64,000 nucleotides of DNA from the NCBI GenBank assembly GCA_963693085.1, contig OY856414.1, forward strand, positions 266,174,501 through 266,238,500. The letters are read 5' to 3'. Position 1 is the stretch's first letter. The number at the start of each line of letters is the position of its first letter. Of this stretch, positions 49,840 through 62,499 are shown in pieces. Below the pieces are notes generated by a model, which saw only the letters and a list, made by a program, of their open reading frames with translations, was not told the origin of the DNA and searched no databases. The DNA is from Alisma plantago-aquatica. Its lineage: Eukaryota; Streptophyta; Magnoliopsida; Alismatales; Alismataceae. Position numbers and translations under genes: made by a program.

Positions 49840-50740
49840 ACGTGAAAAGTATGTTATTATGTTTCCCACAGTATTAATATGTTAACGTTGTTATCTTACA
49901 TGTTATTATGTTATTAATACTTTAAAATTTTATTTTATGTTATTATGTTATCTATACTTTAATATTTATGTTATTATGTTATCCATATATGTTATTATGG
50001 TAGGCATACATTAAAATATATTATCCATATTATTTTATGTTATTATATTATTATTTTATCCAAATTATTTATGTTAGTATTCATATTATTTTATGTTATT
50101 ATTACATGAAATAGTATTTTATGTTATTATGTTATGCATACTTTAAAATATTTATGTTATTATGTTATGCATACTTTAAAATATTTATGTTATTATGGTA
50201 TCCATAGTATTTATGTTATTAAGTTAGCCATACTCTAAAATATGTTAGTCATATTATTTTATGTTATTATGTTAGCCATACTTTAAAATATTTATGTTGT
50301 TATGTTCTCCATACCATCTATGTTATTATGTTATCCATACCATCTATGTTATTATGTTATCTATATTATAACATGTTATAACATATGACGTAACATCGTA
50401 ACATTTGTGACGTAAAATTTATTGGATAACATAATAACATAATTAAATATGGATAACATAAAAATATGGATAACATAAAAATATGGATAACATGTTGTAA
50501 CAATGTTATAACATGGAATAACATAAAAAGTGTGTTATAACATGGAATAACATGGAGTAACATAAAAAGTGTGTTATAACATGCATGTTACACCTTGTTA
50601 TCCATTGTCTACATGACATAATATGAAACAACATGTACCAATGTTAAATGTGTTATAACATTGTCTACATGTTATCCATGTTATCACATGTTACACCATG
50701 GTATTCAGTGTGTTATATTATTTTGTTAAAAAAATTATCT
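49840..50740. repeat. TTATGTTATTATG-rich low-complexity array
   Basis: Short words TATGTTATTATGTTATCCATA, and later their complement (ATAACATGGAATAACA), repeat with irregular spacing, switching strand near 50375. Confidence 0.75.
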
Positions 50741-50984
50741 AAGTATGTCAACATTGGTCCATTTTTAAGTTTTTGTTATTAGTAACTCATCAGTTTTTAC
50801 TTCGTTAAAAAAGCATTCATCAGTTTTTACTTCGTTAAAAAAGCATTACAGTTTAAGAGTTATAAGTAAAATTAATTTCTCACTACTCATTTTTTATTTT
50901 ATAATTACATTATCTATCCTCTTTTAAATTATGATTTTTATTTTTTTAATATATGTCAAACTCAATTTTGTTATAATTTTTTTT

Positions 50985-51790
50985 GCAAAGAATGCAACGT
51001 TGTTTTTTTGTCAAAAAATCCATTATCGTTTAACATGTTACACTATGTTATCCCATGTGTTATACTTATTAGCAAAACATGGTATAATATGAAATAACAT
51101 AATAGCATGAAAAAATGAAAATTATAAATTATTTTTGTAATGTAAAAATTATTCTTGTAACATAATTTTTTTTTCAACGTAAAGATTATTTTTGTAACGT
51201 GGATAACATGTGTAACATAAAATTTGACGTGAGATAACGTCAAAATTATATTTTATTTGTAAAGAATGCAACGTTATTTTTTTGTCAAAAAATCCATTAT
51301 CGTTTAACATGTTACACCATATTATCTCATTTGTTAAATTATTAGCAAAACATGATATAATATGAAATAACATAATAACATATAACATGAAAAAAAACTA
51401 TAAATTATTTTTGTAATGTAAAAATTATTTTTGTAATGTAAAGATTATTTTTGTAACGTTGATAACATGTGTAACATAAAATTTGATGTGAGATAACGTC
51501 AAAATTATATTTTATTTGTAAGGAATGCAGTGTTGTTTTTTTATCGAAAAATCCATTACCGTTTAACATGTTACACTATGTTATCCCATGTGTTATAATT
51601 ATTAGAAAAACATGGTATACTATGAAATAACATAATAACATGTAACATGAAAAAAATGAAAACTATAAATTATTTTTGCAATGTAAAAATTATTTTTGTA
51701 ACATAAAAATAATTTTTGTAACGTGATTATTTTTGTAACGTGGATAACATGTGTAAGATAAAATTTAATGTGAGATAACATCAAAACTAT
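50985..51790. repeat. About 265-bp tandem repeat, three copies
   Basis: The word AATGCAACGTT (or AATGCAGTGTT) followed by TTTTTTGTCAAAAAATCCATT and AACATGTTACAC recurs at about 50991, 51264 and 51523, giving units of about 273 and 259 bp. Confidence 0.8.
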
Positions 51791-52206
51791 ATTCCATAAT
51801 TTTGATGTTATAACATGCTACAACATGTTATTCCATGTGTTATATTTATTTCATATAAAAATATTATGAAAGTATGTCGACATTAATCTTATTTTAAAGT
51901 ATTTTTTGTTAGTAATCCAGTACATTTTATTCCATTAAAAAATTCATTATAGTTTGAGAGTTATAAGCAAAATAAATTTCTCTCTTATTTTTTTATTTTA
52001 TAATCACATTATCTAATCTTTTTTAGATTGTAATTTATTTTTTCAAAATTTATCGAATTTGATTTTGTTGTAAAGTATTTTTTATGAGGAGTCTGTTGGT
52101 GTTTATTTTGTCAAAAAAGGCATTACCATTTAAACGTTATTGACAAAAATGTATTGTCTGTTTTCTCTCTCCTACAACTACTTTCTCTCTCTCCACTCCC
52201 CCATCC

Positions 52207-53089
52207 TCTCTCTTTCTCTTCCCTCTCTCCCTCACGTTGCTTTTGCAACAAAAGCCTGCCAGCGTCAAGTTGTGTGTGTCGGGTTGTGTGTAGCGTAGGG
52301 AAGCGTACATGTGACATGTGGACTTGGTTGGTAGAAGTAAGTGGGGATGGTGGGGTATAATTGCAAAAGACAAATGGTCGTTCCATTTTGTGAGCCCTCT
52401 CGTCTGGATATCATTTTCCTATTTAAAAAGGTTACCTTTAACTATTGGATTTGACAAGACAATGGCACTAAAAGACAAAAGGGACTTATATGTTACTGCG
52501 GCAGAAAGCAGATCCTAGTCTAAACAATAAGTTAGTTAATAAAAGAAAATTTTAGCCATAGTCACCCTTCCACCTGCTGGCATATCCGGAGCATAGGAAA
52601 AAAAGAGATTTAATGCAGTCCAGAAATATTTCACCAGCAACCATTATTGTCCATGTAACGGTCATGCAAAGTGCAGTTATTGCATCTATTCCCCAATAAA
52701 TTACACGAGTGATATCTTAACTCAACCACAGATTAAGTGCATGCAAAGTGCAGTTATTGATCTATTCCCCAATAAATTGCACAATTGATATCTTAACTCC
52801 AACACTGATTAAGTGCATGCAAAGTGCAGTTATTGCATCCATTTCTAACAAATTGCACAAGTGATGTCTTAACTCCACCACATATTACGAAAATATTTAG
52901 AATTTAATTTCTATTTATTTCTAATTCCTTCCCACTCACGTCCTGTAAACGTACGTATTGTACACACATTTGTTGATATTTTTACGTAAAGTATAAGACG
53001 TACAGTACAAGACATACAGTACAAGACGTACAATATTGAATAAAGATCTCTCCTTTTAAAAGTGATAGTTCATGATGATAAGAATCATT
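52207..53089. other. Intergenic sequence left of the CACTA element
   Basis: No gene seen. It includes a pyrimidine-rich edge, a 77-bp tandem repeat (listed separately), and at about 52990-53030 a GACGTACAGTACAAGACATAC array that also occurs right of the CACTA. Confidence 0.5.
52663..52888. repeat. About 77-bp tandem repeat, three copies
   Basis: Each unit starts CATGCAAAGTGCAGTTATTG (52663, 52740, 52816) and continues to ATCTTAACTCCACCACA-like sequence. Confidence 0.9.
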
Positions 53090-53106
53090 CACTACTACAA
53101 AAATAC

Positions 53107-53605
53107 CTTTTAGCGTCGGTTGTTTAACCCGCTTTGGCGTCGGTTTCCGAGCGACGCCTATGTGGGCGCCGCTAAAGGTCTAACACTTCGGCGTCAGTTT
53201 TTTAACCGATGCTATTTAACTTAGAGGTGTCGGTTGTTTATAGAAAACCGACGTCAAAAGGGTTCGCGCCACAGAAAATGGTGTCATCTAGGACACATTC
53301 TGTGTCGGTGTTTAATTGGTAACCGACGCAAAAAGTGTCCTAGATGACGCTGTTTTCTGTGGCGCGAACCCGTTTGGCATCGGTGATCAACTAAACAACC
53401 GACGCCATACTTCAAGATGACACGGCCATGCTTCCCTGCACGGACGTGTTTAGTACTATAGGCATCAGTTTTATATGAATAAGCGACGCCTTTTCCACCA
53501 CGGCCGTGCTTTCCTGCACGGTCGGGTTGTTTGTAATATTAGGCGTCGGTTTTTATCCAATAACCGACGTTGTAGGTCTTTGCTGACGGTTTTCTGTAAA
53601 TAACC
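53107..53605. repeat. Left subterminal repeats of the CACTA
   Basis: Repeated GGCGTCGGTTnnnAACCGACGCC palindromes and CACGGCCGTGCTTTCCTGCACGG words. Such subterminal arrays bind the element's own DNA-binding protein in En/Spm systems. Confidence 0.85.
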
Positions 53606-53869
53606 GACGCCTATATCTTTTTTTTCATATCAGTTTGCAGGTCTGTTGTGGCTGGTCAGCAGGATGAGAACCTGCAGTTCAGTTTTCTGAACTGTAGGTT
53701 TACGACATCTATTGATATCAGCCTACAAACAGGCCACAAACCTGCAAAAGTCCTAAGGAAAATTTCACACAAGTAGATACATTCAGACATCAATTCAATT
53801 CTCACATTCACACATATAGAAACATTCAAATACATGTATTAACATTCAGAAATATTCATTTACAAAGTA
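53606..53869 (-). other. 3' noncoding end of CACTA gene 2
   Basis: Noncoding, with an imperfect inverted repeat around CTGCAGTTCAG and CTGAACTGTAGG (about 53675-53700) and GCAGGTCTG or AAACCTGC words. Confidence 0.5.
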
Positions 53870-56800
53870 TCATTCATTATCGCTATCAACATCCCAATTA
53901 TATCTTACAGTTGCCACTGCTTGTATGGCTTTTGCCCATTCTTCTCTTATTTCATTTAATGCTTCCATTGTATATGGAGCATGTATATTTTTTAAGTGTT
54001 TATCTATAGTGTTGTCAGTTTTAAACACTTGCAAAGAGAATGATGTATATATAAGTAATAATATAAAAATAAGATTGATATATTTCATACTAACTAATGA
54101 GACTATATATAATACCTCATGTATGGTATCGATGTCCAATGCGGCATGTTTGATAATCATCTGTATAAATCGCATCACATAGTATGTGCATGCCCAGCCA
54201 TTGTCTTGTGTAGCGCACTATAAATTGAAACATACAAAATAATACAACTAAGCACAATTCACATCAATAATATATACATTGGAGTCGGGAACTTACTTGT
54301 ACGTTCTGCCAATTTATTGGCTGGTTCTTTTTCCTTGGGACCGTTCCTCCAGCCTTTTTGAATGCATCTAAATCCCTACATGTTAATATAACACAGTAAA
54401 TTACATAAGTAAATAGTAATGTAATAACAGATGTTAACAAATACAAAAATGAAATATTTCTCACCAGAATAATGGCATTCTCATTACGTGTCCAATTTTA
54501 GTGTTTAATGTACTTCCCGCGGGATCTAGATAATAAACAGTGAACGTCCCGGGGACAATAACTAGTAACTCCCAATGTCTACCGCTAGAGGTAAAAAGTT
54601 AACAATTAATAACTCAAAATGCACAATAAAAATGGAATTTTCTTAAGTCCAAATTATAAATAAAGTAAACTTACTTGACATTGAATGGAGCTATTATTAT
54701 CTTCTTGTTTTGCTGACCGAAAATTTTAAAAGCATCTATACAGTATTGTTGAACACTATCAGGGTCTTTAGCTACCATACTAATCAATGATGGAATCAAA
54801 AATCCCACATGATCAAATGCAAATTGTTTGCAATGATCTTCGACTAAGTAGCTACAAAACATGTATTACGTATGCATTAATATATAAGAAACCAGATCAC
54901 CAGATCTTACACAAGGTATATGGATGTATAAACAAGATCTCACCTTATCCATGTCTCTATCATTGATGTATTCATCCAATCATACATAAACAGTTCAATA
55001 ATATCTTGTATAAATAAATAGCTATCGTATGATTGACCTACATAATCTGCATCTAAAGAAACAATTATCGGGCAATGTATATTATGTGCCCGTAGCCAAC
55101 ATGCCAATCCCCTACAAGCAGGACCTAACGGGTATGTTAGGTCAGTTGGAACCCAAGTTGGTAATGCGGGAAGTGGAGGTGGAGGCCTAGGTGCTCCTGG
55201 TGTCTTCTTTTTAACCTGTATATATAATTTCAGATCAGTTGACATCATATATACACATTAACAGTCTAAATCAATGTAAATTTATCTTACAATTTCAGTA
55301 GTGTAGACGACATCTGCTTTGGGCCACAATATGACCCCGCCTTCTGCCTCAGCAAGTGTATCAATATCTGGGTGGGGATATGGCAATGTAGCTTCCCTCC
55401 AATCGGGTAACACACGTAATGGGCCCACACGAACGTAGCCATGTGGCATTGGAGTCCCGTAAAACCTTTCCCCAGGAAGGGACGGGTAAGCCTGCGCCTA
55501 TGCAACAACATAGTCTTGTATTCTTAAGCGGCATGGCTTCAATGCCTACAAATTTACGTAAAGAATGTTATACATATATACATATCATCTTGAAAACATA
55601 TCATCTTGAAAAGACTAGCTACAATGTCATAAACAATACTTACAGTAGACGTGTTAGGCGATGGGTCTCCAGGATTACTCACAGTCTGTGCATCAGGAGA
55701 AGAGTGGGTCGCCATAGGCTGATGGGAAGCATGAGATGCCTGCCACCGCAACAATTCTTCCTTGACCTTCTCAGCAACTACATCGTTGACCTTCTTAGCA
55801 ACTATATCCTCGACTCTCTTATTCTCCTATACATGGATAAAAGAAACATTAGCTTCTTATTATTGAATTTCCTTTTGCAGTAACATTCTAAAAAAAGAAT
55901 AGGTTACCTCTTCTTGAGAAAGTCCCGCTCTGGGTTTGCGCTGGGATGGCCCAAAGAATGCTTTGATGCCCACACCAGCGCCTGCACCCCTAACACGTCC
56001 AGGATGCTCTGGGTTACCCAGAGCAACTATCAATTCATCCCTTGTGCCCTGAGGGATGAACGTGCCTTGTTTCCTCTGCTTGTGCAGCTCCCGCTAATCA
56101 CCATCAACAGAAATTGGTAAGTTAACACCACAAATAATCAATATTCAAACGATTGCTCTAAGAGTTGTATTTTACCATTTTCGCAGCCGCCTCAGCAGTT
56201 ACGGGCTTCTTTATTTCACCCTTCTTATTTTGCCTCCCAGCTATCCAGATATCATGGCGAGGCATGGGTGTGGCAGACTCCTGAGTAGGAGCAGACTCCT
56301 GAGTAGCCGCAGACTCCGCCTGTAGTCTTTGGCGAACGCTTGCATAGCCTTTTGGACCCATAGTGTGGTCATGCACATTCAGTGCACGCCTTGCTTTTTG
56401 TGTGTCACTGAGGGCCTAGTTAGTATGCACATTAATGATTTGGTTAGTAGCACTAAATGTTAATCTTGAATAGGTGAATACAATGTATATTAATTAAATT
56501 GGGAGTGACGCCTAATACCTTGAATTCTTCAGATTTTCTTGAAGCAACAAAATTGTCCCAATCTTCTTTGTCCAAGAAGTTCCATTGTTCAAGGGCTGAC
56601 TTCTTCTTCTTATCACTCTCTTTTATGTATTCTCTGTTCAGATTTGTCCTATAATTCCTAAGCATCTTTCCAGCGCGTTGCATCACACTTTTACGATGCA
56701 ACTTCTCATCCAATGCAAACAGATTCTGTAAAATAGAAATGTTATTAACTAGTATCCAAAATAGAATTGCAAATAATAGAATTTGTAATCTATAAAATAG

Positions 56801-57317
56801 AATTGCAAATAATAATAACTCACGCATAAATCCTTCCATATCAAGTCTTTTTTCCCTGAGGAACTTTATGCCAATTATCATACTTAACACCACAATGGCT
56901 CCGAGTGGTACACCCAAGATAGTTTACAAAATTATTGCGGTTCACTCCAATTGCATTTCCTCCATTATCAAACTCCACAACCAATTTGGATCCACTGCCA
57001 CTTAGCGCTATTAACTTCTTCAATAGAGTGATGCCCCTTTTCTTGTTAAGTGTTTGGTGTTGCGCATCAAGTTGCTCCAGTGCTTCAGTGGGTACATGTG
57101 CATCATCAACCTAAAATTTGACAAAAATAAACACACTGAATTAGCCCAATATAGAAATATAGGATATATGACATAACTAGAAGATAATGAATTTTATAGA
57201 AATACAGGATATGTTTTTAGAACTTACATTGGTATCCTCGCCATGCTCGTTATGGATAGCATGCTCATCATGGACTTCATGCTCATCATGGACATCATGC
57301 TCATCATGGTCAGCCAT
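53870..57317 (-). pseudogene. CACTA gene 2: Transposase_24-like region joined to Ulp1/C48 protease
   Basis: I infer these minus-strand exons with GT-AG borders: 57317-57228, 57110-56824, 56725-56519, 56415-56176, 56093-55908, 55826-55644, 55545-55291, 55215-54944, 54851-54675, 54584-54465, 54375-54297, 54217-54116, then a last coding stretch to TGA at 53870. The border before that stretch is unresolved, but the frame is open through it. Phases agree. Exons 1-5 resemble the plant Transposase_24 region (NNFVNYLGCTTRSHCGVKYD, GTRDELIVALGNPEHPGRVRG). Exons 9-12 form a Ulp1-like domain: GRHWELL (His), YYLDP (Asp 17 residues on), ATQDNGWAC (Gln and Cys). Lesions are a one-base deletion in the A-run of exon 2 (about 56845) and a TAG in exon 7. 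The N-terminus has an EHDVHDE-type acidic His-rich repeat. The protein probably supports transposition; the protease substrate is unknown. Confidence 0.75.
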
Positions 57318-57611
57318 CTGAAAATGTCATTAAAAAGGAAAACATTTAGCATTTGTATTAACTAGAAAAAGGTAAACATTTAGCATTTGTATTAACTAGA
57401 AAAAGGCAAACATTTAGCATTTGTATAAACTAGAAAAAGGCAAACATTAAGCATTTGTATAAACATACATGTCTCTAAATTTTGATCTTTTATCAATTAA
57501 CAATCCTTCATTGTGATCTCCGCGCACATATAAGTCATCATTAGCTTCAATATTTTGTGGAGTTGGCAACCCAACTGAGAATGGACTGGAGTCATCATAC
57601 TTATCATAGTA

Positions 57612-60600
57612 CTATTCTTCATCTATAGGATCTTCAATGAACTGTCTTTTACCATGAAGAACAACCGACCATTTATCATTTGCAGGATCATCAATATAGA
57701 ATATTTGTTTCGCCTGTGATGCCAATATGAATGGTTCACCCTTCTCGCCAATCTTTTCAAAGTTCACCAAAGTGAAACCCAATTCATCCACTATAACTCC
57801 TTTGGTGTTATCAACCCAATTACATTTAAAGAGCGGAATTTTGAAATCTATGCAGTCAAACTCCCAAATGTCTTCAATGACACCGTAATATAACATTTTA
57901 GCTTCACGTGGACTCTTATCCTTTGCACTTGCAAAGTATATAGTCGACGCTTGAAGAGTGACCCCACTATTTTGGACGACACTCTTATCATCTTGGCACT
58001 TTGTGTAATATGTGAATCCATTAATGTCAAACCCTTCATAAGACATAACATTCAGTTTTGGTTTAAAGGCGAGGCATTTGATAGTTTCTGTAATATCATT
58101 TGGTGTTTGAGATAGTTGATGTAAGACTTTATCTTCAAACCACTTAGTAAAAGTCTTATTATGCTCTCTAGCAAGCCACATTGAACTTTCTCGAGGATGT
58201 TGTCTCTTTATGAAATTGGTATGTTCCTCGATATAAACACTCACTTCGTCCATATTGTGTAAAATATACAAGTGAGCTTGTTCCAACTGCTCACGGCTGA
58301 TTACTTTCACCCGTGATCCCAAAATTCCTTTGCCCTCCTCAATATTCTTGTCATTATCAGGAGTGTCATTACCACTGAGAAAGTCATTGCAAAAATCCAT
58401 AACCTCGCTCGCCACATAACCTTCAATAATACTCCCTTCAGGCCGATAACGGTTTCGAACATCACCTTTAAAAACGCTCATGTATCGTTCAAAGGGATAC
58501 ATCCAATGCAAGAAAACTGGTGCCAACATTTTCACTTCCCTAGTCAAGTGGACAACAAGATGTACCATGATATCAAAGAACGAAGGAGGGAAATACATCT
58601 CAAGCTGACATAGGGTAACAACCACTTCTCTTTGCAAATTATCGAGAGTATCAGGGTCAATAACTTTGCTGCATAGACTGTTGAAAAAGAAACAAAGTCT
58701 GGTAATTGCAAACCTTACATGCTTCGGCAATATAGATCGAATTGCCATGGGCAATATTTGTTGCATTAGAGTGTGACAATCATGAGATTTAAGACCTATC
58801 AACTTCAGATCTTTCATTGATACCAATCTACGGATGTTGGATGAGTAACCATGTGGCACCTTAACATTTACCAAGCATTCATAAAAAGTTTTCTTCTCCT
58901 TTCTAGACAACGTGTAACAAGCGGGAGGTAAGTATGTTCTTTTATTACCCATTTCACGTAATTCTGTTAATTATGATCTTATTCCCATTTCACGTAGGTC
59001 CAGTCTGGATTTTATCCCATCTTTAGTCTTACCTGGTATATTTAACAGAGTACCAATGATGCTATCACAGACATTTTTCTCAACGTGCATTACATCGATA
59101 CAATGCCTGACTGTCAAAGAACTCCAATAAGGAAGATCCCAAAATATTGACTTCTTCTTGAATGAAGAATTGTCACTCCGTGTGGCCATACTACATTGTG
59201 ATTTCTTACCAAATTCATTGACAATGTCTTTTACTCTTGCATAAACAACATCCCCTGGTATAGGTTTAGGTGCACTCCGTTCATCATTCCATCCATTGAA
59301 TGCTTTGCGCTTCCTATGATACGGATGGAATTTTGAAAGAAACCTTCGATGACCAAGATATACAGTCTTGCCGCCATGTTTTAGTCTTATTGAATCAGTG
59401 TTTTCTTCACATATAGGACACGCTTTAGCTCCTTTGACACTATATCCAGAAAAATTCCCATATGCTGGAAAGTCATTAATAGTGCAAAACAACATAGCGT
59501 GCAAACGAAATGTCTCTCTTGCTGAAGCATCATAGGTCATCACACCTTCAGCCCAAAGTTTCTTTAAGTCATAAATCAAAGGTTCAAGATAAACATCGAT
59601 ATCATTTCTGGGTTGTTTAGGGCCCGATATCAACAACGACAACATAACGTACTTATTTTTCATACACATCCAGGGAGGAAGATTGTATATAACAAGCATG
59701 ACTGGCCAAGTGCTATGTTGGCTGCTCAATGTCCCGTACGGATTCATCCCATCTGTACAAAGCCCAAGTCTTAGATTCCTATCTTCTTCACCAAATTTGG
59801 GGTACAATAGATCAATCTTCTTCCACTTTGGGGAATCAGACGCATGTCGTAGGATCCCATCATTATTTTTCTTAACATCTGCATGCCACCTCAAATTCTT
59901 CGCATCTTTCGGATTTGCAAACAAGCGTTGAAACTGTGATATTATAGGTAGATACCACAACACCTTGGCAGGAGAACCAGTTTTGGACTCCCCCGAAGTC
60001 GTCAATTTATACCGTGATGCACCACATTTTGGACAATCTTTCAAATCTACATAGTCCTTTTGAAATAATACACAATCATTCGGGCATGCGTGTATCTTCT
60101 TGGCCTCCATTCCCATTGGGCACAACATTTTCTTTACCGGGTATGTTGAGATTGGCAGCTCGTTTCCTTCAGGAAGCATTTCTTTCAACAAAGTCAACAA
60201 TGAAGTGAAGCTTTTGTCGCTCCATCTATTGTTAGCTTTCAACTTATACAATCTCAACACAGCGCTAAGCTTCGTAAACTTAGAACAGCCTGTGTATAAC
60301 GATATCTCAGCATCATGCACAATGTTTCTAAAGATAGGAGGTGGATTGGTGTGCTCTACCCTACAACTATCCAGCATCGCATCAACGATGTCTGCTGGAA
60401 CTGGTTCGTTCACATTTACGTCATCGGAGGCAATTTCTTCTTCCACCCAAGCACTGCTATCGACATCTACTGGTTTCGATTTTGAAATCTCTCCATGCCA
60501 GTGCCATTCTGTATAGCCTTGTACAATCTCGTTGCACATGACATGACTTTTCATTTCCTCACCAGTGTTGACTTTCAAGTTGTTACCGCAATGCCTACAT

Positions 60601-60722
60601 GGACAGTAGAACCTATCTGTAGGTTTTTTTCTATGTTCCTCAGCAAATCTAATAAACTGATCAAGACCAGATATAAACTCTGGGGTGCAACGATTACGAA
60701 TGGACATCCATGATCTATCCAT
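57612..60722 (-). pseudogene. CACTA gene 1: TNP2-type transposase
   Basis: The frame of 1037 codons from ATG 60722 to 57612 is broken by one TAA at about 58971-58973. N-terminal transposase-associated domain at residues about 1-80 (MDRSWM, FYCPCRHCGNN). TNP2/Transposase_21 domain at about 190-570 (CPNDCVLFQKDY, GLCTDGMNPYG, WPVMLVIYNLPPWMCMK, DFPAYGNFSGYSVKGAKACP, CIDVMHVEKNVCDS). After the stop come DUF4218 (CQLEMYFPPSFFDIMVHLVVH, YPFERYMSVFKG) and DUF4216-like parts. This is the full expected order and normal length for a plant TNP2. It cuts and joins the element ends in the nucleus. The stop lies in a stretch where TTACGTGAAATGGG is duplicated about 40 bp apart. Confidence 0.93.
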
Positions 60723-62020
60723 TCTATGATCATAGAAAACGAGTATATATTAGGAAACAAGTATATATTAGGAAAAGATTAGGGTATACACTTACATCCT
60801 AAGTGTATAATGTGATGTCATTCTTATATATAATAAATGTGTACCACCTATCCCATCCTTGAACACCTAATCTCACTAGTAAGTGTATAATGTGTATTGG
60901 GTTTTCGAGAAAATTTCGGCAGCATTTCCCCGCTGTTCTCTAAGTACATATGTACTTAGAGAACAAACGGGGAAATGATGTCGAAATTTTCTTGAAAACC
61001 CAATACACATTATACACTTACTTCCTAAGTGAGATTAGGTGTTCAAGAACAGTCCCAAACCGGGGACTATCCAAGATTTACTCCTAATGAGTAAATCTTG
61101 GACGGGTTTCTAGGCCAACAAACACATTTGATGGCATCCTTATATATAATAAATGTGTACCACCAATCCCATCCTTGAACACCTAATCTCACTAGTAAGT
61201 GTATAATGTGTATTGGGTTTTCAAGAAAATTTCGGCAGCATTTCCCCACTGTTCTCTAAGTACATATGTACTTAGAGAACAAACGGGGAAATGCTACCAA
61301 AATTTTCTCGAAAACCCAATACACATTATACACTTACATCCTAAGTGAGATTAGGTGTTCAAGAACAGTCCCAAACCGGAGACTATCCAAGATTTACTCC
61401 TAATGAGTCAATCTTGGACGGGTTTCTAGGCCAACAAACACATTTGATGTCATTCTTATATATAATAAATGTGTACCACCTATCCCATCCTTGAACACCT
61501 AATCTCACTAGTAAGTGTATAATGTGTATTGGGTTTTCAAGAAAATTTCGGAAGCATTTCCCCGCTGTTCTCTAAGTACATACTTAGAGAACAAACGGGG
61601 AAATGCTACCGAAATTTTCTCGAAAACCCAATACACATTATACACTTACATCCTAAGTGAGATTAGGTGTTCAAGAACAGTCCCAAACTGGGGACTATCC
61701 AAGATTTACTCCTAATGAGTCAATCTTGGACGGGTTTCTAGGTCAACAAACACAATAATAGATATGTACATGTTAGAGTTTCATCATAATTAATGTTAGG
61801 GTTTCATCACAATTGATGTTAGGGTTTCATCAATGTTAGGTTTAATCAAATCAAATTAGGATGCTAGAATTTACAAGTTTAAATCTTATTTCAACATTCA
61901 TCAAAATTTACTGAATTAAGTCAAACATTAGGATTAGAAGCACAAATATATGCAAGAAAAAAATTTGTTCATATCCTAGGATTTACATAAAACATTACAT
62001 GAAAATTTGTTCATATCCTT
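60723..62020 (-). other. Upstream region of CACTA gene 1
   Basis: Noncoding. It contains the three hairpin repeats (60814-61762). The rest (61763-62020) is AT-rich with several AGGGTTTCATCA words. The TNP2 promoter should lie here or further right; no convincing TATA box could be assigned. Confidence 0.5.
60814..61762. repeat. Three tandem 316-bp units, each with a hairpin of about 186 nt
   Basis: Units start GATGTCATTCTTATATATAA at 60814, 61130 (variant) and 61446. Each has a near-perfect inverted repeat; in unit 1 it spans 60860-61045 with its centre at 60950/60951 (TACATATGTA), and in unit 2 the centre is at 61265/61266. Unit 3 has lost four central bases. The arms run from TGAACACCTAATCTCACT through AAACCCAATACACATTATAC-type sequence. 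A second small stem, AAGATTTACTC with GAGTAAATCTT, follows in unit 1 (about 61072-61098). Confidence 0.93.
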
Positions 62021-62025
62021 ACCAA

Positions 62026-62125
62026 CAGCAAGCACGTCTGTGGCTGTGTTGGCCTACCACGGCCGTGCTGTCCAGCACGGCCATGGTAGGCCAACACAGC
62101 CATGGTCGTGCTTGCTGCATGTTGG
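62026..62125. repeat. Palindrome of about 100 bp in the CACTA right arm
   Basis: AAGCACG to CGTGCTT with inner arms TGTGTTGGCCTACCACGGCC and GGCCATGGTAGGCCAACACA around a CGTGCTGTCCAGCACGG core. The CACGGCCGTG word also occurs in the left subterminal region. Confidence 0.85.
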
Positions 62126-62154
62126 TAAATAGCTAGGGAGAAGGAGAGGTAGCG

Positions 62155-62480
62155 CTACCTGGAGCTAGTGTGGAGAGGACCGCCGGCGGCAGCAGCGTGT
62201 GGAGGAGCTAGAGCAGCAGTGGCAGCGACAGCAACAAACGACCGGGGGCGGGCGGCGGGCAGAAGCAACTGACGGTCGGAGAAGCAGCAGGCGCCGGCCG
62301 GAGAAGCACCAGGAGAAGAAGCAGCAGCGGCGGGCAGCGGCACCGGTGAGCAGAAGAGAACCAGAGCAGCGGCGGCGAGCAGCAGCAACCGACGATGGGT
62401 GATTTTGGGAGAACGGCGGCGAGAAGCAGCACAGAAGAGAAGTCGCGATGAAACATGAAGAAAGGGGGAAGAGCCGGGTA
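62155..62480. other. GC- and purine-rich block (CAG/CGG/GGC)
   Basis: This is the most GC-rich stretch of the right half, with AGCAGC, CGGCGG and GAGAAG words. Open frames on both strands are by-products of composition. It may be the CpG-rich promoter-proximal region of the CACTA, as known for En/Spm, but this is inference. Confidence 0.45.
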
Positions 62481-62499
62481 TCAGGTCTATTAAGTTGAT

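Larger units (their letters stand above)
49542..52206. mobile_element. AT-rich element with long inverted arms (possible Mutator-like, non-autonomous)
   Basis: The left arm, about 49542-49828, and the right arm, about 51941-52206, are imperfect inverted copies. Shared words in both include GTGGAGAGAG, TTGTAGGAGAGAGAAAA, TTTAAATGGTAATG, CTCCTCATAAAAAATACTTTA and GATTAGATAATGTGATTATAAAA. Between them are TTATGTTATTATG-type arrays and a tandem repeat. No transposase is present. The outer ends and target duplication are not clear, so the class is a guess based on long terminal inverted repeats. Confidence 0.6.
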
